Shown here: piece after piece, positions 7,899 through 16,549 of the stretch
Numbering within the stretch: the stretch's first letter is position 1
How the letters are laid out: every line of letters begins with the position of its first letter
Assembly (NCBI RefSeq): GCF_000220705.2
Contig: NZ_CP023202.1
Location: 5,858,501 to 5,922,500, forward strand
Source of the DNA: Streptomyces xinghaiensis S187
GTDB taxonomy: Bacteria > Actinomycetota > Actinomycetes > Streptomycetales > Streptomycetaceae
DNA: 64,000 nt
Direction: 5' to 3'
The notes under the pieces: model-generated
Told to the model about the DNA's origin: nothing
The model's database searches: none
What the model saw: only the letters and a program-made list of their open reading frames with translations
Translations under genes and position numbers: made by a program

Positions 7899-8594
7899 AT
7901 GGTCACTGCGCCCGGCCCGCTCCCCGCCACCCCGGCCCCGATCCCCTCCCGCACCCAGGTCGTGCTGGAGGCCGTCAAACACGCCATCCTCACCGGCCGG
8001 CTGAGCCCCGGCCAGGCGCTGGTGGAGACGGAGCTGGCACAGCGGTTCGGCGTCTCCAAGACCCCGGTGCGGGAGGCCCTGAAGACGCTCGCGGGCTCCG
8101 GGCTCGTCGTCATGAACCAGTACAAGGGCGTCACCGTGCGGACCGTGGACGCCGCCATGGCCCGCGAGGTCTACGACGTCCGGCTGCTGCTGGAGCCGGA
8201 GGCGCTGCGCCGCTCGGTCACCCGCGAGGCGTCGCTGGAGGCGGCCCGGGAGGCGCTGGAGCGCGCCGACCACTCCTCGGACCGGGCCGACCGGAGCCTG
8301 GCCAACCGGGACTTCCACCGGGCGCTCTACCTGCCGTGCGGCAATCCGCTGCTCGCCCGGATGCTCGACGATCTGCGCGACCAGGCGGCCCTGGTGTCGG
8401 CGGTCGCCTGGGCGTCGGTGCCGTCCTGGGAACGGGAGGCGCGCGAGCACCGGGAGATCCTGCGCACGGCGCTCGCGGGGGACGCGGACGGCGCGGCACG
8501 GCTGCTCCACGACCACATCGGCTCCTTCGTGCGGCGGGCTTTCCCGGACGCCGTACCGGACGCGGCGGAGCCGGAGCGGCCCGGCGCCCCCTGA
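7899..8594 (+). CDS. GntR-family regulator, FCD subfamily
   Basis: 231 residues from the preferred ATG at 7899. A winged-helix domain occupies about residues 18-85, including GVSKTPVREALKTLAGSGL. The C-terminal FCD domain keeps metal-ligand histidines in RDFHRALY, EREAREHREIL and LLHDHIG. An in-frame ATG at 7866 exists, but it lies inside a palindrome with no ribosome site, while GAGAG (7889-7893) precedes 7899. It sits just before the keto-deoxy-acid dehydratase genes and probably controls them with a sugar acid as ligand (inference). Confidence 0.85.
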   Translation: MVTAPGPLPATPAPIPSRTQVVLEAVKHAILTGRLSPGQALVETELAQRFGVSKTPVREALKTLAGSGLVVMNQYKGVTVRTVDAAMAREVYDVRLLLEPEALRRSVTREASLEAAREALERADHSSDRADRSLANRDFHRALYLPCGNPLLARMLDDLRDQAALVSAVAWASVPSWEREAREHREILRTALAGDADGAARLLHDHIGSFVRRAFPDAVPDAAEPERPGAP

Positions 8595-8868
8595 CCGCGG
8601 TCCGGACGGCGTCCGGCGCCGGCCACGCCCCGGACCGCGCACCACCCGCACCGCACCCGCCACACCGCACCACACCGCACCGCACCGCACCGCACCGCAC
8701 CGCACCACCCGCACGGCACGCAGCACCGCACAGCGCAGCACGCACACAGCACCGCACCGACGGCCCGGCACCACCCGGCGGGCCGCCATCCAGGCGACGG
8801 ACCGCCCCGCGAACGGCGGCCCGGAGCACAGACCGCGGCACGCGCCGCGCACGGAAAGGGCGGACAGC
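8595..8868 (+). other. Low-complexity CA-rich spacer
   Basis: No gene in 274 bases. The plus strand is built largely from C and A, including an exact pentanucleotide array at 8674-8703. The ribosome site GGAAAGG (8850-8856) precedes the next start. Confidence 0.6.
8674..8703 (+). repeat. ACCGC pentanucleotide tandem repeat
   Basis: Six perfect tandem copies of ACCGC, flanked by degenerate copies from about 8645 to 8765, in the leader of the dehydratase gene. Copy-number slippage is likely, so the length may vary between strains. Confidence 0.9.
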
Positions 8869-9771
8869 ATGGACCAGGCACGGCTGAAAGCGGCTCTCGC
8901 CGAGGTCGTGGCGATACCGGTGACGCCGTTCGGCGCGGAGGGCCGCGTCGAACGGGCCACCTACCGCGCGCTGCTGCGCCGGCTGCTGGACGGGGGAGTC
9001 GTCACCGTCACCCCGAACGGCAACACCGGGGAGTTCTACGCCCTCACGCCCGAGGAGCGGCGCACCGTCGTCGAGGAGACCATGGCGGAGACCGGCGGGC
9101 AGGCGACCGTCGTGGCCGGGGTCGGCCACGACGTGCCCACCGCCGTCGGCGCCGCCCGGCACGCCCGGGACTGCGGCGCCGAGATGGTGATGGTCCACCA
9201 GCCGGTGCACCCGTACGTGTCGCAGGACGGCTGGGTCGACTACCACCGCGCCATCGCCGAGGCGGTGCCCGAGCTGGGCGTCGTCCCGTACATCCGCAAC
9301 GAGCTGCTGGACGGGGAGCGCATCGCGCGGCTCGGCGAGCTCTGCCCCAATGTGGTCGGCGTGAAGTACGCGGTGCCGGACGCGGCGCGGTTCGCGGCGG
9401 TCGCCCGGGACGCGGGCCTGGACCGGTTCACCTGGGTCGCCGGACTGGCCGAGCTGTACGCGCCGTCGTACTGGGCGGTGGGGGCCACCGGCTTCACCTC
9501 CGGTCTGGTCAACGTCGCCCCCCGGTTGTCGCTGGCGATGCTGGTGGCGCTGCGCGCCGGGGACTACGCCGCCGCCATGGCGGTCTGGGAGCGCGTACGG
9601 GAGTTCGAGGCGCTGCGCGCCGAACGGCAGGCGGCGAACAACGTCAGCGTCGTCAAGGAGGCGATGGCCGTCCTGGGCCTGTGCCGGCGCGAGGTGCGGC
9701 CGCCCAGCCGGCCGCTGCCCGAGCCGGAACGCGGCCGGGTCGCGTCGCTGCTGAAGGGGTGGGACCTGTGA
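8869..9771 (+). CDS. DHDPS/NAL-family dehydratase (keto-deoxy sugar acid dehydratase type)
   Basis: 300 residues of the class I aldolase DapA superfamily. The motif NGNTGEFYALTPEE, the catalytic Tyr in VPYIRNE and the Schiff-base Lys in VGVKYAVPD are all present. In this setting it most likely removes water (and CO2) from a 2-keto-3-deoxy or 5-keto-4-deoxy sugar acid to give alpha-ketoglutarate semialdehyde, the reaction of 5-dehydro-4-deoxyglucarate dehydratase or L-2-keto-3-deoxyarabonate dehydratase. The choice between these is not possible from sequence. Its stop overlaps the start of the IlvD/Edd gene (TGATG), so the two are translationally coupled. Confidence 0.8.
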   Translation: MDQARLKAALAEVVAIPVTPFGAEGRVERATYRALLRRLLDGGVVTVTPNGNTGEFYALTPEERRTVVEETMAETGGQATVVAGVGHDVPTAVGAARHARDCGAEMVMVHQPVHPYVSQDGWVDYHRAIAEAVPELGVVPYIRNELLDGERIARLGELCPNVVGVKYAVPDAARFAAVARDAGLDRFTWVAGLAELYAPSYWAVGATGFTSGLVNVAPRLSLAMLVALRAGDYAAAMAVWERVREFEALRAERQAANNVSVVKEAMAVLGLCRREVRPPSRPLPEPERGRVASLLKGWDL

Positions 9772-11582
9772 TGGGCGGGCCCGGGAACACCGGCGGTACC
9801 GGGGCGGCGCCCCGGCCGGACGGCGGCCCGTCCGCGGACGCTGCCCGGCGCGGGCGGGTGAAGAGCCCGGAGGAGCTGCGCAGCCACGCCTGGTACGGCA
9901 CCGGCGGGCTGCGGTCCTTCAGCCACCGGGCCCGCACCCGCCAGCTCGGCTACCTGCCCGAGGAACACCTGGGCAAGCCGGTCGTCGCGGTCCTCAACAC
10001 CTGGAGCGACATCAACCCCTGCCACCAGCATCTGCGCGAGCGCGCGGAGGCCGTGAAGCGGGGTGTCTGGCAGGCGGGCGGCTTCCCGCTGGAGTTCCCG
10101 GTGGCCACGCTCTCGGAGACCTTCCAGAAGCCGACGCCCATGCTCTACCGGAATCTGCTGGCGATGGAGACCGAGGAGCTGCTGCGCTCCTATCCGGTGG
10201 ACGGCGCCGTGCTCATGGGCGGCTGCGACAAGACCACACCGGCGCTGCTGATGGGCGCCGCCTCCGCCGGGCTGCCCGCCGTATTCGTCCCGGCCGGGCC
10301 GATGCTGCGCGGCCACTGGCGCGGCGAGACCCTCGGCTCCGGCACCGACATGTGGAAGTACTGGGACGACAAGCGCGCCGGGCTCATCGGGGACCGCGAA
10401 CTGGCCGAACTGGAGTGCGGCCTGGCCCGCTCGCCCGGCCATTGCATGACCATGGGCACCGCCTCCACCATGACGGCCGTCGCCGAGGCCCTGGGGGTGA
10501 CCGTGCCCGGCGCCTCCTCGATCCCCGCCGTGGACTCGGGGCACAGCCGGATGGCCGCCGCGGCCGGACGTCTCGCCGTCGAACTGGTGTGGCAGGACCT
10601 GCGGTTGCCGGAGCTCCTGACCCGCGAGGCGTTCGAGGACGGCATCGCGACCGCCGTGGCGCTCGGCGGTTCGACCAACGCCATCATCCATCTGACCGCG
10701 ATGGCCGGCCGCTCGGGCGTGCAGCTCACCCCGGACGACTTCGACACCATCGCCCGCCGGGTGCCCGTCCTCGCCAACCTCCGCCCCGGCGGCGCGTATC
10801 TGATGGAGGACTTCCACTACGCGGGCGGGCTGCCGGGCCTGCTGGCACGGCTCGCGGAAGGCGGGCACCTCCACCTCGGCCGGCCCACCGCCGCCCACGC
10901 CACGCTGCGCGAGCAGATCGCCGGGGCCCTTGTCCACGACGACGACGTCATCCGGCCCCTGGACGATCCGCTGGCCGCGGAGGGCGGCATCGCCGTACTG
11001 CACGGCAATCTCGCCCCCGGCGGTGCCGTGATCAAGCACATCGCCGCCGAGCCCCGGCTGCTGCGGCACACCGGGCCCGCCGTCGTGTTCGAGAACTACC
11101 GGCAGTTGCAGGACCGCATCGACGACCCGGCGCTCTCCATCACCGCCGACAGCGTGCTCGTGCTCCGCGGCTCCGGCCCGCTCGGCGGCCCCGGGATGCC
11201 CGAGTACGGGATGCTGCCGATCCCCGCGTACCTGCTCAAGGAGGGGGTGCGCGACATGGTGCGGCTCTCCGACGCCCGGATGAGCGGCACCAGTTACGGC
11301 GCCTGCGTGCTGCACATCGCCCCGGAGTCGCACGCCGGCGGGCCGCTGGCGCTGGTCCGCACCGGCGACCCCGTCACCCTCGACGTACCGGCGCGGCTGC
11401 TGCGCCTGGAGGTGGACGAGGCCGAACTCGCCCGCCGCCGCGAGGAGCTGCGCCCGCCGCCCGCCCCGTACGTGCGCGGCTACGGCGCGCTCTACCAGCG
11501 GCACATCACCCAGGCCGACACCGGCTGCGACTTCGACTTCCTGGCCCGGCCCGGCGAGGTCCCCGAACCCTACGCGGGCTAG
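9771..11582 (+). CDS. IlvD/Edd-family sugar-acid dehydratase (arabinonate dehydratase type)
   Basis: 603 residues. Iron-sulfur and active-site landmarks of the IlvD/Edd family are present: NPCHQH, GGCDKT and GHCMTMGTAST, plus LGGSTNAI. The KSPEELRSHAWYG beginning and the MLYRNLLAMETEELLRSYP segment place it with the L-arabinonate/sugar-acid dehydratases rather than true IlvD. It makes a 2-keto-3-deoxy acid that the preceding enzyme can use. Next to udh, it may act on galactarate or glucarate, which would be unusual for this family. About 30 poorly conserved residues precede the domain. Start taken at the ATG overlapping the upstream stop. Confidence 0.83.
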   Translation: MGGPGNTGGTGAAPRPDGGPSADAARRGRVKSPEELRSHAWYGTGGLRSFSHRARTRQLGYLPEEHLGKPVVAVLNTWSDINPCHQHLRERAEAVKRGVWQAGGFPLEFPVATLSETFQKPTPMLYRNLLAMETEELLRSYPVDGAVLMGGCDKTTPALLMGAASAGLPAVFVPAGPMLRGHWRGETLGSGTDMWKYWDDKRAGLIGDRELAELECGLARSPGHCMTMGTASTMTAVAEALGVTVPGASSIPAVDSGHSRMAAAAGRLAVELVWQDLRLPELLTREAFEDGIATAVALGGSTNAIIHLTAMAGRSGVQLTPDDFDTIARRVPVLANLRPGGAYLMEDFHYAGGLPGLLARLAEGGHLHLGRPTAAHATLREQIAGALVHDDDVIRPLDDPLAAEGGIAVLHGNLAPGGAVIKHIAAEPRLLRHTGPAVVFENYRQLQDRIDDPALSITADSVLVLRGSGPLGGPGMPEYGMLPIPAYLLKEGVRDMVRLSDARMSGTSYGACVLHIAPESHAGGPLALVRTGDPVTLDVPARLLRLEVDEAELARRREELRPPPAPYVRGYGALYQRHITQADTGCDFDFLARPGEVPEPYAG

Positions 11583-11794
11583 CGGCCCGCGCCGCGCCCC
11601 CGCGCCCCCGCCGAGCCGTCCTCCGTCCCCGTCCGCCGTTTCGTCGAACGGAACCGCCGCACCCCGCGTAGTAAGCGCTTAACCCCTCAACTCGACACCG
11701 GCACACCGCACACAGCGCACCCCATCCGACCCGTACACCCCACCCCACCCCGACCCCCGCACCCGCTCGCCCCGCTCGACGTGAAGGAGCAGTC
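11583..11794 (+). other. Promoter/leader of the second ABC operon
   Basis: No gene. It holds the operator-like TAGTAAGCGCTTAA (11669-11682) and then a C- and A-rich, G-poor leader from about 11695 to 11780, resembling the leader at 440-541. The ribosome site AAGGAG (11783-11788) precedes the ATG at 11795. Confidence 0.5.
11669..11682 (+). promoter_or_regulatory. LacI-type operator, TAGTAAGCGCTTAA
   Basis: TAAGCGCTTA (11672-11681) is a perfect 10-base palindrome with central CG, the usual form of LacI-family operators. The first 11 bases are identical to 6406-6416 beside udh, tying the transporter operon and the udh pair to one regulator (inference). Confidence 0.6.
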
Positions 11795-12715
11795 ATGGCC
11801 CTCGCCGTGGCGAAGGAACCCCGCGGGACCGGCCGCCGCCGGGCGGGCGGCCCGGCCCGTCTCCCGTATCTGCTGATCTCACCGGCCGTGCTGCTCATGC
11901 TGGGCTTCCTCGCCTATCCCATGATCAGCGTCCTCTACTACAGCCTCCGGCACTACAACGTCACCAAGCCCTGGCGGAACGGCTTCGCCGGCCTCGACAA
12001 CTTCTCCGCCCTCCTCGCCGACGACCTGTTCTGGCAGAGCCTGGTCTTCAGCGCCCAGTGGGTCGGCACCGAGGTCTCGCTCCAGCTCGCGCTGGGCCTG
12101 GCGCTGGCGCTCATCGTCAACCAGACGTTCGTGGGCCGCGGCATCTCCCGCGCCCTCGTCTTCTCGCCCTGGGCCGTCTCCGGCGTGCTGACCACCACCA
12201 TCTGGATGCTGCTCTACAACCCGTCCACCGGCGTCAGCCGCTATCTCGCGGACGCCGGCGTCGGCTCGTACGGCACCTCGGTGCTCTCCGACCCCGGGAC
12301 CGTCTTCTGGGCCGCCGTCCTCGCCGAACTCTGGCGCGGCGTCCCCTTCTTCGCCATCCTCATCCTGGCCGACCTGCAGTCCATCCCCCGGGACCTCTAC
12401 GAGGCGGCCTCCGTCGACGGCGCCGGGCGGATGCGGCAGTTCCTGCACATCACCCTGCCGCACCTCAAGGACGCGATCGTCCTCTCCACGCTGCTCCGGG
12501 CGGTGTGGGAGTTCAACAACGTCGACCTGCTCTACACCCTCACCGGCGGCGGCCCGGCCGGCGCGACCACCACGCTGCCGCTCTACGTCGCCAACACCGG
12601 CATCCACGGGCACGACTTCGGCTACGCCTCCGCGCTCACCACCGTCGCGTTCGTGATCCTCCTCTTCTGCTCGATCCTCTACCTGCGGCTCAGCAAGTTC
12701 GGGGGCGACCGCTGA
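11795..12715 (+). CDS. ABC transporter permease, MalF type (second system)
   Basis: 306 residues with six predicted membrane segments after a basic N-terminus. The EAA loop is YEAASVDGAGRMRQF followed by LPHL. It begins the operon for uptake of what is probably an oligogalacturonide or uronate, judging from the pectate lyase and sugar-acid enzymes around it. The stop overlaps the next start (TGATG). The matching binding protein is at 15141, and no ATPase is present. Confidence 0.9.
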   Translation: MALAVAKEPRGTGRRRAGGPARLPYLLISPAVLLMLGFLAYPMISVLYYSLRHYNVTKPWRNGFAGLDNFSALLADDLFWQSLVFSAQWVGTEVSLQLALGLALALIVNQTFVGRGISRALVFSPWAVSGVLTTTIWMLLYNPSTGVSRYLADAGVGSYGTSVLSDPGTVFWAAVLAELWRGVPFFAILILADLQSIPRDLYEAASVDGAGRMRQFLHITLPHLKDAIVLSTLLRAVWEFNNVDLLYTLTGGGPAGATTTLPLYVANTGIHGHDFGYASALTTVAFVILLFCSILYLRLSKFGGDR

Positions 12716-13647
12716 TGACCACCACCGCCATCACCGACCAGGGCTCGGCCACCGGGGCACGCGCCGGAGCGACCACCGGAAACGCGCCCCCCGCGCGCCG
12801 CCTCCGGCGCGGCCCCGGCACCGGCGGCGGCCCGGCCGGGGAACGCACGCCGCGCTGGCAGATCTACCTGCCCCTCGGGCTGTATCTGCTCTTCACCCTG
12901 GTGCCGTTCTACTGGATGCTGCTGTTCGCCCTGCGCCCGGCGGGCTCCACCTCGCTCGTGCCCTGGCCGGCCACGGCCACGCACTTCGACAAGGTCTGGA
13001 ACGACCTGGGCTTCGCGGTCTTCTTCCGCAACAGCCTGCTGGTCGGCGTCGCGTCCCTGGTGATGACCACGGCCGTCGCGCTGGCCGGCGGCTACGCCCT
13101 GGCCCGGTTCCGGTTCCGGGGCCGGAACGGCTTCATGCTGGCGCTGCTGTGCTCGCAGTTCATCCCGGGCGCGCTGATGCTCGTACCGCTCTTCGAGATC
13201 TTCCGCGAGCTGGCCCTCGTCAACTCGCTGTGGAGCGTGGTCATCGCCGAGACCGTCTTCCAGCTGCCGCTCTCGCTCATCCTCATCAGCGGCTTCATCC
13301 GCAATGTGCCGGCCGAGCTGGAGGAGGCCGCCTGGGTCGACGGCTGCGGGCGTTTCCGGGCCTTCTGCGCGGTGGTGCTGCCGCTGCTGCGGCCGGGGCT
13401 GATCGCGGTCGGTTCCTTCGCCTTCGTGCACAGCTGGAACCACTTCCTCTTCGCGCTGATGTTCCTCAGCTCGCAGGAGAAGTACACGATCCCCGTCGGG
13501 CTCAACTACACCATCGGCGCGGAGAGCGTCGACCTGGGCGCGCTGGCCGCGGGCGGCGTCGTGGCCGCCGTGCCCGTGGTGATCGTCTTCGCCTTCATCC
13601 AGAAGTGGCTCATCGCCGGCTTCAGCGCCGGGGCGGTCAAGGGCTGA
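12715..13647 (+). CDS. ABC transporter permease, MalG type (second system)
   Basis: 310 residues. About 45 disordered Ala/Gly/Arg-rich residues precede six membrane segments. The EAA loop is LEEAAWVDGCGRFRAF. It overlaps the MalF-type gene by one base and is followed 41 bases later by the oxidoreductase gene. It forms the translocation pore with the protein at 11795. Confidence 0.9.
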   Translation: MTTTAITDQGSATGARAGATTGNAPPARRLRRGPGTGGGPAGERTPRWQIYLPLGLYLLFTLVPFYWMLLFALRPAGSTSLVPWPATATHFDKVWNDLGFAVFFRNSLLVGVASLVMTTAVALAGGYALARFRFRGRNGFMLALLCSQFIPGALMLVPLFEIFRELALVNSLWSVVIAETVFQLPLSLILISGFIRNVPAELEEAAWVDGCGRFRAFCAVVLPLLRPGLIAVGSFAFVHSWNHFLFALMFLSSQEKYTIPVGLNYTIGAESVDLGALAAGGVVAAVPVVIVFAFIQKWLIAGFSAGAVKG

Positions 13648-13688
13648 GCCGCCCGGAGGCGGCCAGGAACAGGACATCGGGGAGAGAC

Positions 13689-14966
13689 ATGACGGCAGTT
13701 GACGGAGCGAACACCGGGCCGGCCGGGCCGGGCACCGTACCGGACGTCCGGCCGGACGCCGGGCCCGCGGGCGGACCGGACGGGCCGGTGCCCGTGGTAC
13801 TCGCCGGCGGGCGCGGCCACGGCTCCTGGCACCTGGAGAACCTGCGGCGGCTCTCGGCGGCCGGGCGGGTCCGGCTCGCCGGGGTGTGCGAACTCCAGCC
13901 GCTCGCCGCGGAGGAGCTGGCCGGCTTCGACGGGGTCGAGCAGTCCCCGGACCTCGCCGGGCTGCTGGAACGGACCGGCGCGCGGATCACCGTCGTCTGC
14001 ACACCGATCCACACCCACACCGAGCTGGCGCTCACCGCCGCCCGCGCGGGCTCGCACCTGCTGCTGGAGAAGCCGCCGACCCCCTCGTACGAGGACTTCC
14101 GGCGGCTGACCGGGGGACTCGCCGCGGCCGGCACCGCCTGCCAGGTCGGTTTCCAGTCGCTGGGCTCGCACGCCCTGGACGCCATCGCCGGGCTGATCGG
14201 CGGCGGAGCCGTCGGCCGGGTGCGCTCCATCGGCGGCGCGGGGGCCTGGGTGCGCGGCGAGGACTACTTCACCCGCGCGCCCTGGGCCGGACGGCGGACC
14301 CTCGGCGGCCGGGACGTCGTCGACGGGGTCCTCACCAACCCCCTCGCGCACGCCGTGGCCACCGCGCTGCGCATCGACGGCAGCGACCGGGCCGAGGACC
14401 TGGCCGGGATCGAACTGGAGCAGTACCGGGCCCACGCGATCGAGGCGGACGACACCTCCTGCCTGCGGCTGACCACGGCACGCGGCACCCGGATCACCGT
14501 GGCCGTGACCCTCTGCGCCGAACGGACGGCCGATCCGTATCTGCTCGTCCACGGCGACCGGGGCCGGATCACCTTCTGGTACACGCGGGACCGGGTGCTG
14601 CTCCAGCGCGCCGGTCACGCCCCGGAGGAACGCCTGTACGGGCGGACGGACCTGCTGGAGGACCTGCTCGCGCACCTCGCCACCGGCTCGCCCCTGCTCG
14701 TACCGGCGCACCGCACGGGCGCCTTCACCCGCGTCGTCGAGGCGGTCCGCACCGCGCCGCCCCCGGTGCGGCTGACGGAGCCGGTCTGGCACCGGGCGGA
14801 CGGACCGGCCTGGCGCAGCGGGGGCACGGCACCGCGGCGGGTGATCTCCGGTGTCGACGAGCTGGTCGCGGCGAGTGCCGAGACCCTCTCCCTCTTCTCC
14901 GAACTGGGCGCGGACTGGGCCGTACCGGCCGGGGCGCCCGGTGGAGAGGGGGAACGGCGGCCGTAG
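13689..14966 (+). CDS. Gfo/Idh/MocA-family oxidoreductase
   Basis: 425 residues. A variable 35-residue leader is followed by a Rossmann domain (VVLAGGRGHG), the family motif EKPP (in LLLEKPPTP) and a C-terminal alpha/beta domain with NPLAHAVATAL in the position of the catalytic His region. These NAD(P)-dependent enzymes oxidise or reduce sugar hydroxyl groups. GGGAGAG just before the ATG is the ribosome site. Lying between the permeases and the binding protein, it probably modifies the imported uronide. The substrate is unknown. Confidence 0.8.
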   Translation: MTAVDGANTGPAGPGTVPDVRPDAGPAGGPDGPVPVVLAGGRGHGSWHLENLRRLSAAGRVRLAGVCELQPLAAEELAGFDGVEQSPDLAGLLERTGARITVVCTPIHTHTELALTAARAGSHLLLEKPPTPSYEDFRRLTGGLAAAGTACQVGFQSLGSHALDAIAGLIGGGAVGRVRSIGGAGAWVRGEDYFTRAPWAGRRTLGGRDVVDGVLTNPLAHAVATALRIDGSDRAEDLAGIELEQYRAHAIEADDTSCLRLTTARGTRITVAVTLCAERTADPYLLVHGDRGRITFWYTRDRVLLQRAGHAPEERLYGRTDLLEDLLAHLATGSPLLVPAHRTGAFTRVVEAVRTAPPPVRLTEPVWHRADGPAWRSGGTAPRRVISGVDELVAASAETLSLFSELGADWAVPAGAPGGEGERRP

Positions 14967-15085
14967 CCCCCGGACCGCCGGGCGCGGTACACGGCCGGCC
15001 GGTCCACGCGTACGCCGGCCCGCCACCGCGCCGGCAGCCGTACGCCGGCACAGCAGTACACCGCGGGGCCGGGACCCCCGCGTCA

Positions 15086-15130
15086 CCGAACCGAGAACCG
15101 AGAACCGAACACCGGGAACCGAGAACCGAG
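15086..15130 (+). repeat. GAACCGA-type short tandem repeat
   Basis: Imperfect heptad array of GAACCGA with one interrupting ACACCGG unit, ending 10 bases before the start of the binding-protein gene, so it forms its leader. Likely a slippage-generated repeat. Confidence 0.75.
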
Positions 15131-15140
15131 GAGAGCCGAG

Positions 15141-16505
15141 ATGACGACAGCACACCGGGACCAGCGCCCCGGCCCACGCCCCCGGAGAGCCGTGCGGCCC
15201 GCCGCGGCCGTGGCCCTCACCGCCGTGCTCGCCCTGACCGCGAGCGCCTGCGGGGACTCCGGCGACGCGGCCGGGGGAGAGGGTGACGGCAAGGGCACCG
15301 TCGAGTTCTGGGACAACAACGGCGGCGTCCGCACCCCCGTCTGGAAGAAGATCATCGCGGCCTTCGAGAAGAAGCACCCGGACATCGACGTGAAGTACGT
15401 GCCGGTGCCGATCACCGAGGTGCAGTCGAAGTACGACACCGCGATCGCCGGCGGCGGGCTGCCGGACGTCGGCGGCGTCAAGACCGCGGATCTGGCGAAC
15501 ATGGTCGCGCAGGGCGCGCTGGAGCCGGTCGGCGACCGCATCGAGGGCGGTCCCCTCAAGGGCAGGCTGTCGCCCGGCATGGTGGAGAGCGTCCGTGCCG
15601 CGGGCGGCGAGGGCGAGGAGATGTTCTCCGTGCCGGCCTCCGCCAACCAGAGCGTCCTCTGGTACCGCACGGACCTCTTCGAGAAGGCGGGGATGGACGC
15701 GCCCGACGACTGGGAGGCGTTCTACGAGGCGGCGGAGAAGCTGACCGACGCGGAGGACAACAAGTTCGGCTTCACCATCCGCGGCGGCGCCGGATCCGTC
15801 GCCCAGGCGCTGGACATGATGTACGCCCAGTCCGGCGTCGACACCTTCTGGGAAGGGGAGAAGACCACGGTCAACGCCCCGGAGAACGTCGAGGCGCTGG
15901 AGCGGTACACGGACCTCTACAAGAAGGCCACGCCCGCCGCCGACCTCAACAACGACTTCACCAAGATGGTCGCCCAGTTCGACAGCGGCGACATCGGGAT
16001 GCTGCTGCACAACCTGGGGTCGTACCCCGACCATGTGAAGGCGTTCGGCAAGGACCGGATCGCCGGCATCCCGCTGCCGCCCTCGGCGGACGGCGCGCCG
16101 CGCACCATTCCGTCCAACCCGGTCGACGGGCTGGGGCTGTTCCGGAGCAGCGACAACAAGGCCGCGGCCTGGAAGTTCATCGAGTTCGCCGTCTCCCACG
16201 AGATGAACAGTCTCTGGAACGAGGAGGCGGGCGCCATCCCGGCCCGTACGGACGCCGTCGGGGACGCCTGGATCGAGGACGCGGCGCCGGTGAAGGCCGC
16301 CATGGAATCCGTCAACGACCCCGAGACGAAGATCGTCCAGCTGCCGTACTACCTGCCGGACTGGAACGACATCAGCAAGGCCGGGACCGAGCCGGACTTC
16401 CAGAAGCTGCTGCTGGGCGAGATGACCGCGAAGGAGTTCGCCGACAAGCTCGCCGGACTCCTCAACGAGGCCCAGGCGGAGTGGAAGGAGCAGCAGGAGA
16501 AGTGA
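15141..16505 (+). CDS. ABC transporter solute-binding lipoprotein (second system)
   Basis: 454 residues, family-1 solute-binding protein. The signal has basic residues up to 19, a hydrophobic core and lipobox LTASAC with Cys37. The mature part begins with a flexible Gly/Asp-rich stretch. The ribosome site GAGGAG lies upstream of the ATG. It should deliver the sugar to the permeases at 11795 and 12715. The pectate lyase gene follows at 45 bases, so an oligogalacturonide ligand is likely (inference). Confidence 0.87.
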   Translation: MTTAHRDQRPGPRPRRAVRPAAAVALTAVLALTASACGDSGDAAGGEGDGKGTVEFWDNNGGVRTPVWKKIIAAFEKKHPDIDVKYVPVPITEVQSKYDTAIAGGGLPDVGGVKTADLANMVAQGALEPVGDRIEGGPLKGRLSPGMVESVRAAGGEGEEMFSVPASANQSVLWYRTDLFEKAGMDAPDDWEAFYEAAEKLTDAEDNKFGFTIRGGAGSVAQALDMMYAQSGVDTFWEGEKTTVNAPENVEALERYTDLYKKATPAADLNNDFTKMVAQFDSGDIGMLLHNLGSYPDHVKAFGKDRIAGIPLPPSADGAPRTIPSNPVDGLGLFRSSDNKAAAWKFIEFAVSHEMNSLWNEEAGAIPARTDAVGDAWIEDAAPVKAAMESVNDPETKIVQLPYYLPDWNDISKAGTEPDFQKLLLGEMTAKEFADKLAGLLNEAQAEWKEQQEK

Positions 16506-16549
16506 GCCCCCGATTCCTCCCGTTCCCCCACGACCCCCAGGAGTCCGAC

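Noticed and set aside
8336..8887. Frames in both strands through the ACCGC repeat region
   Set aside because: The translations are simple repeats made by the pentanucleotide array.
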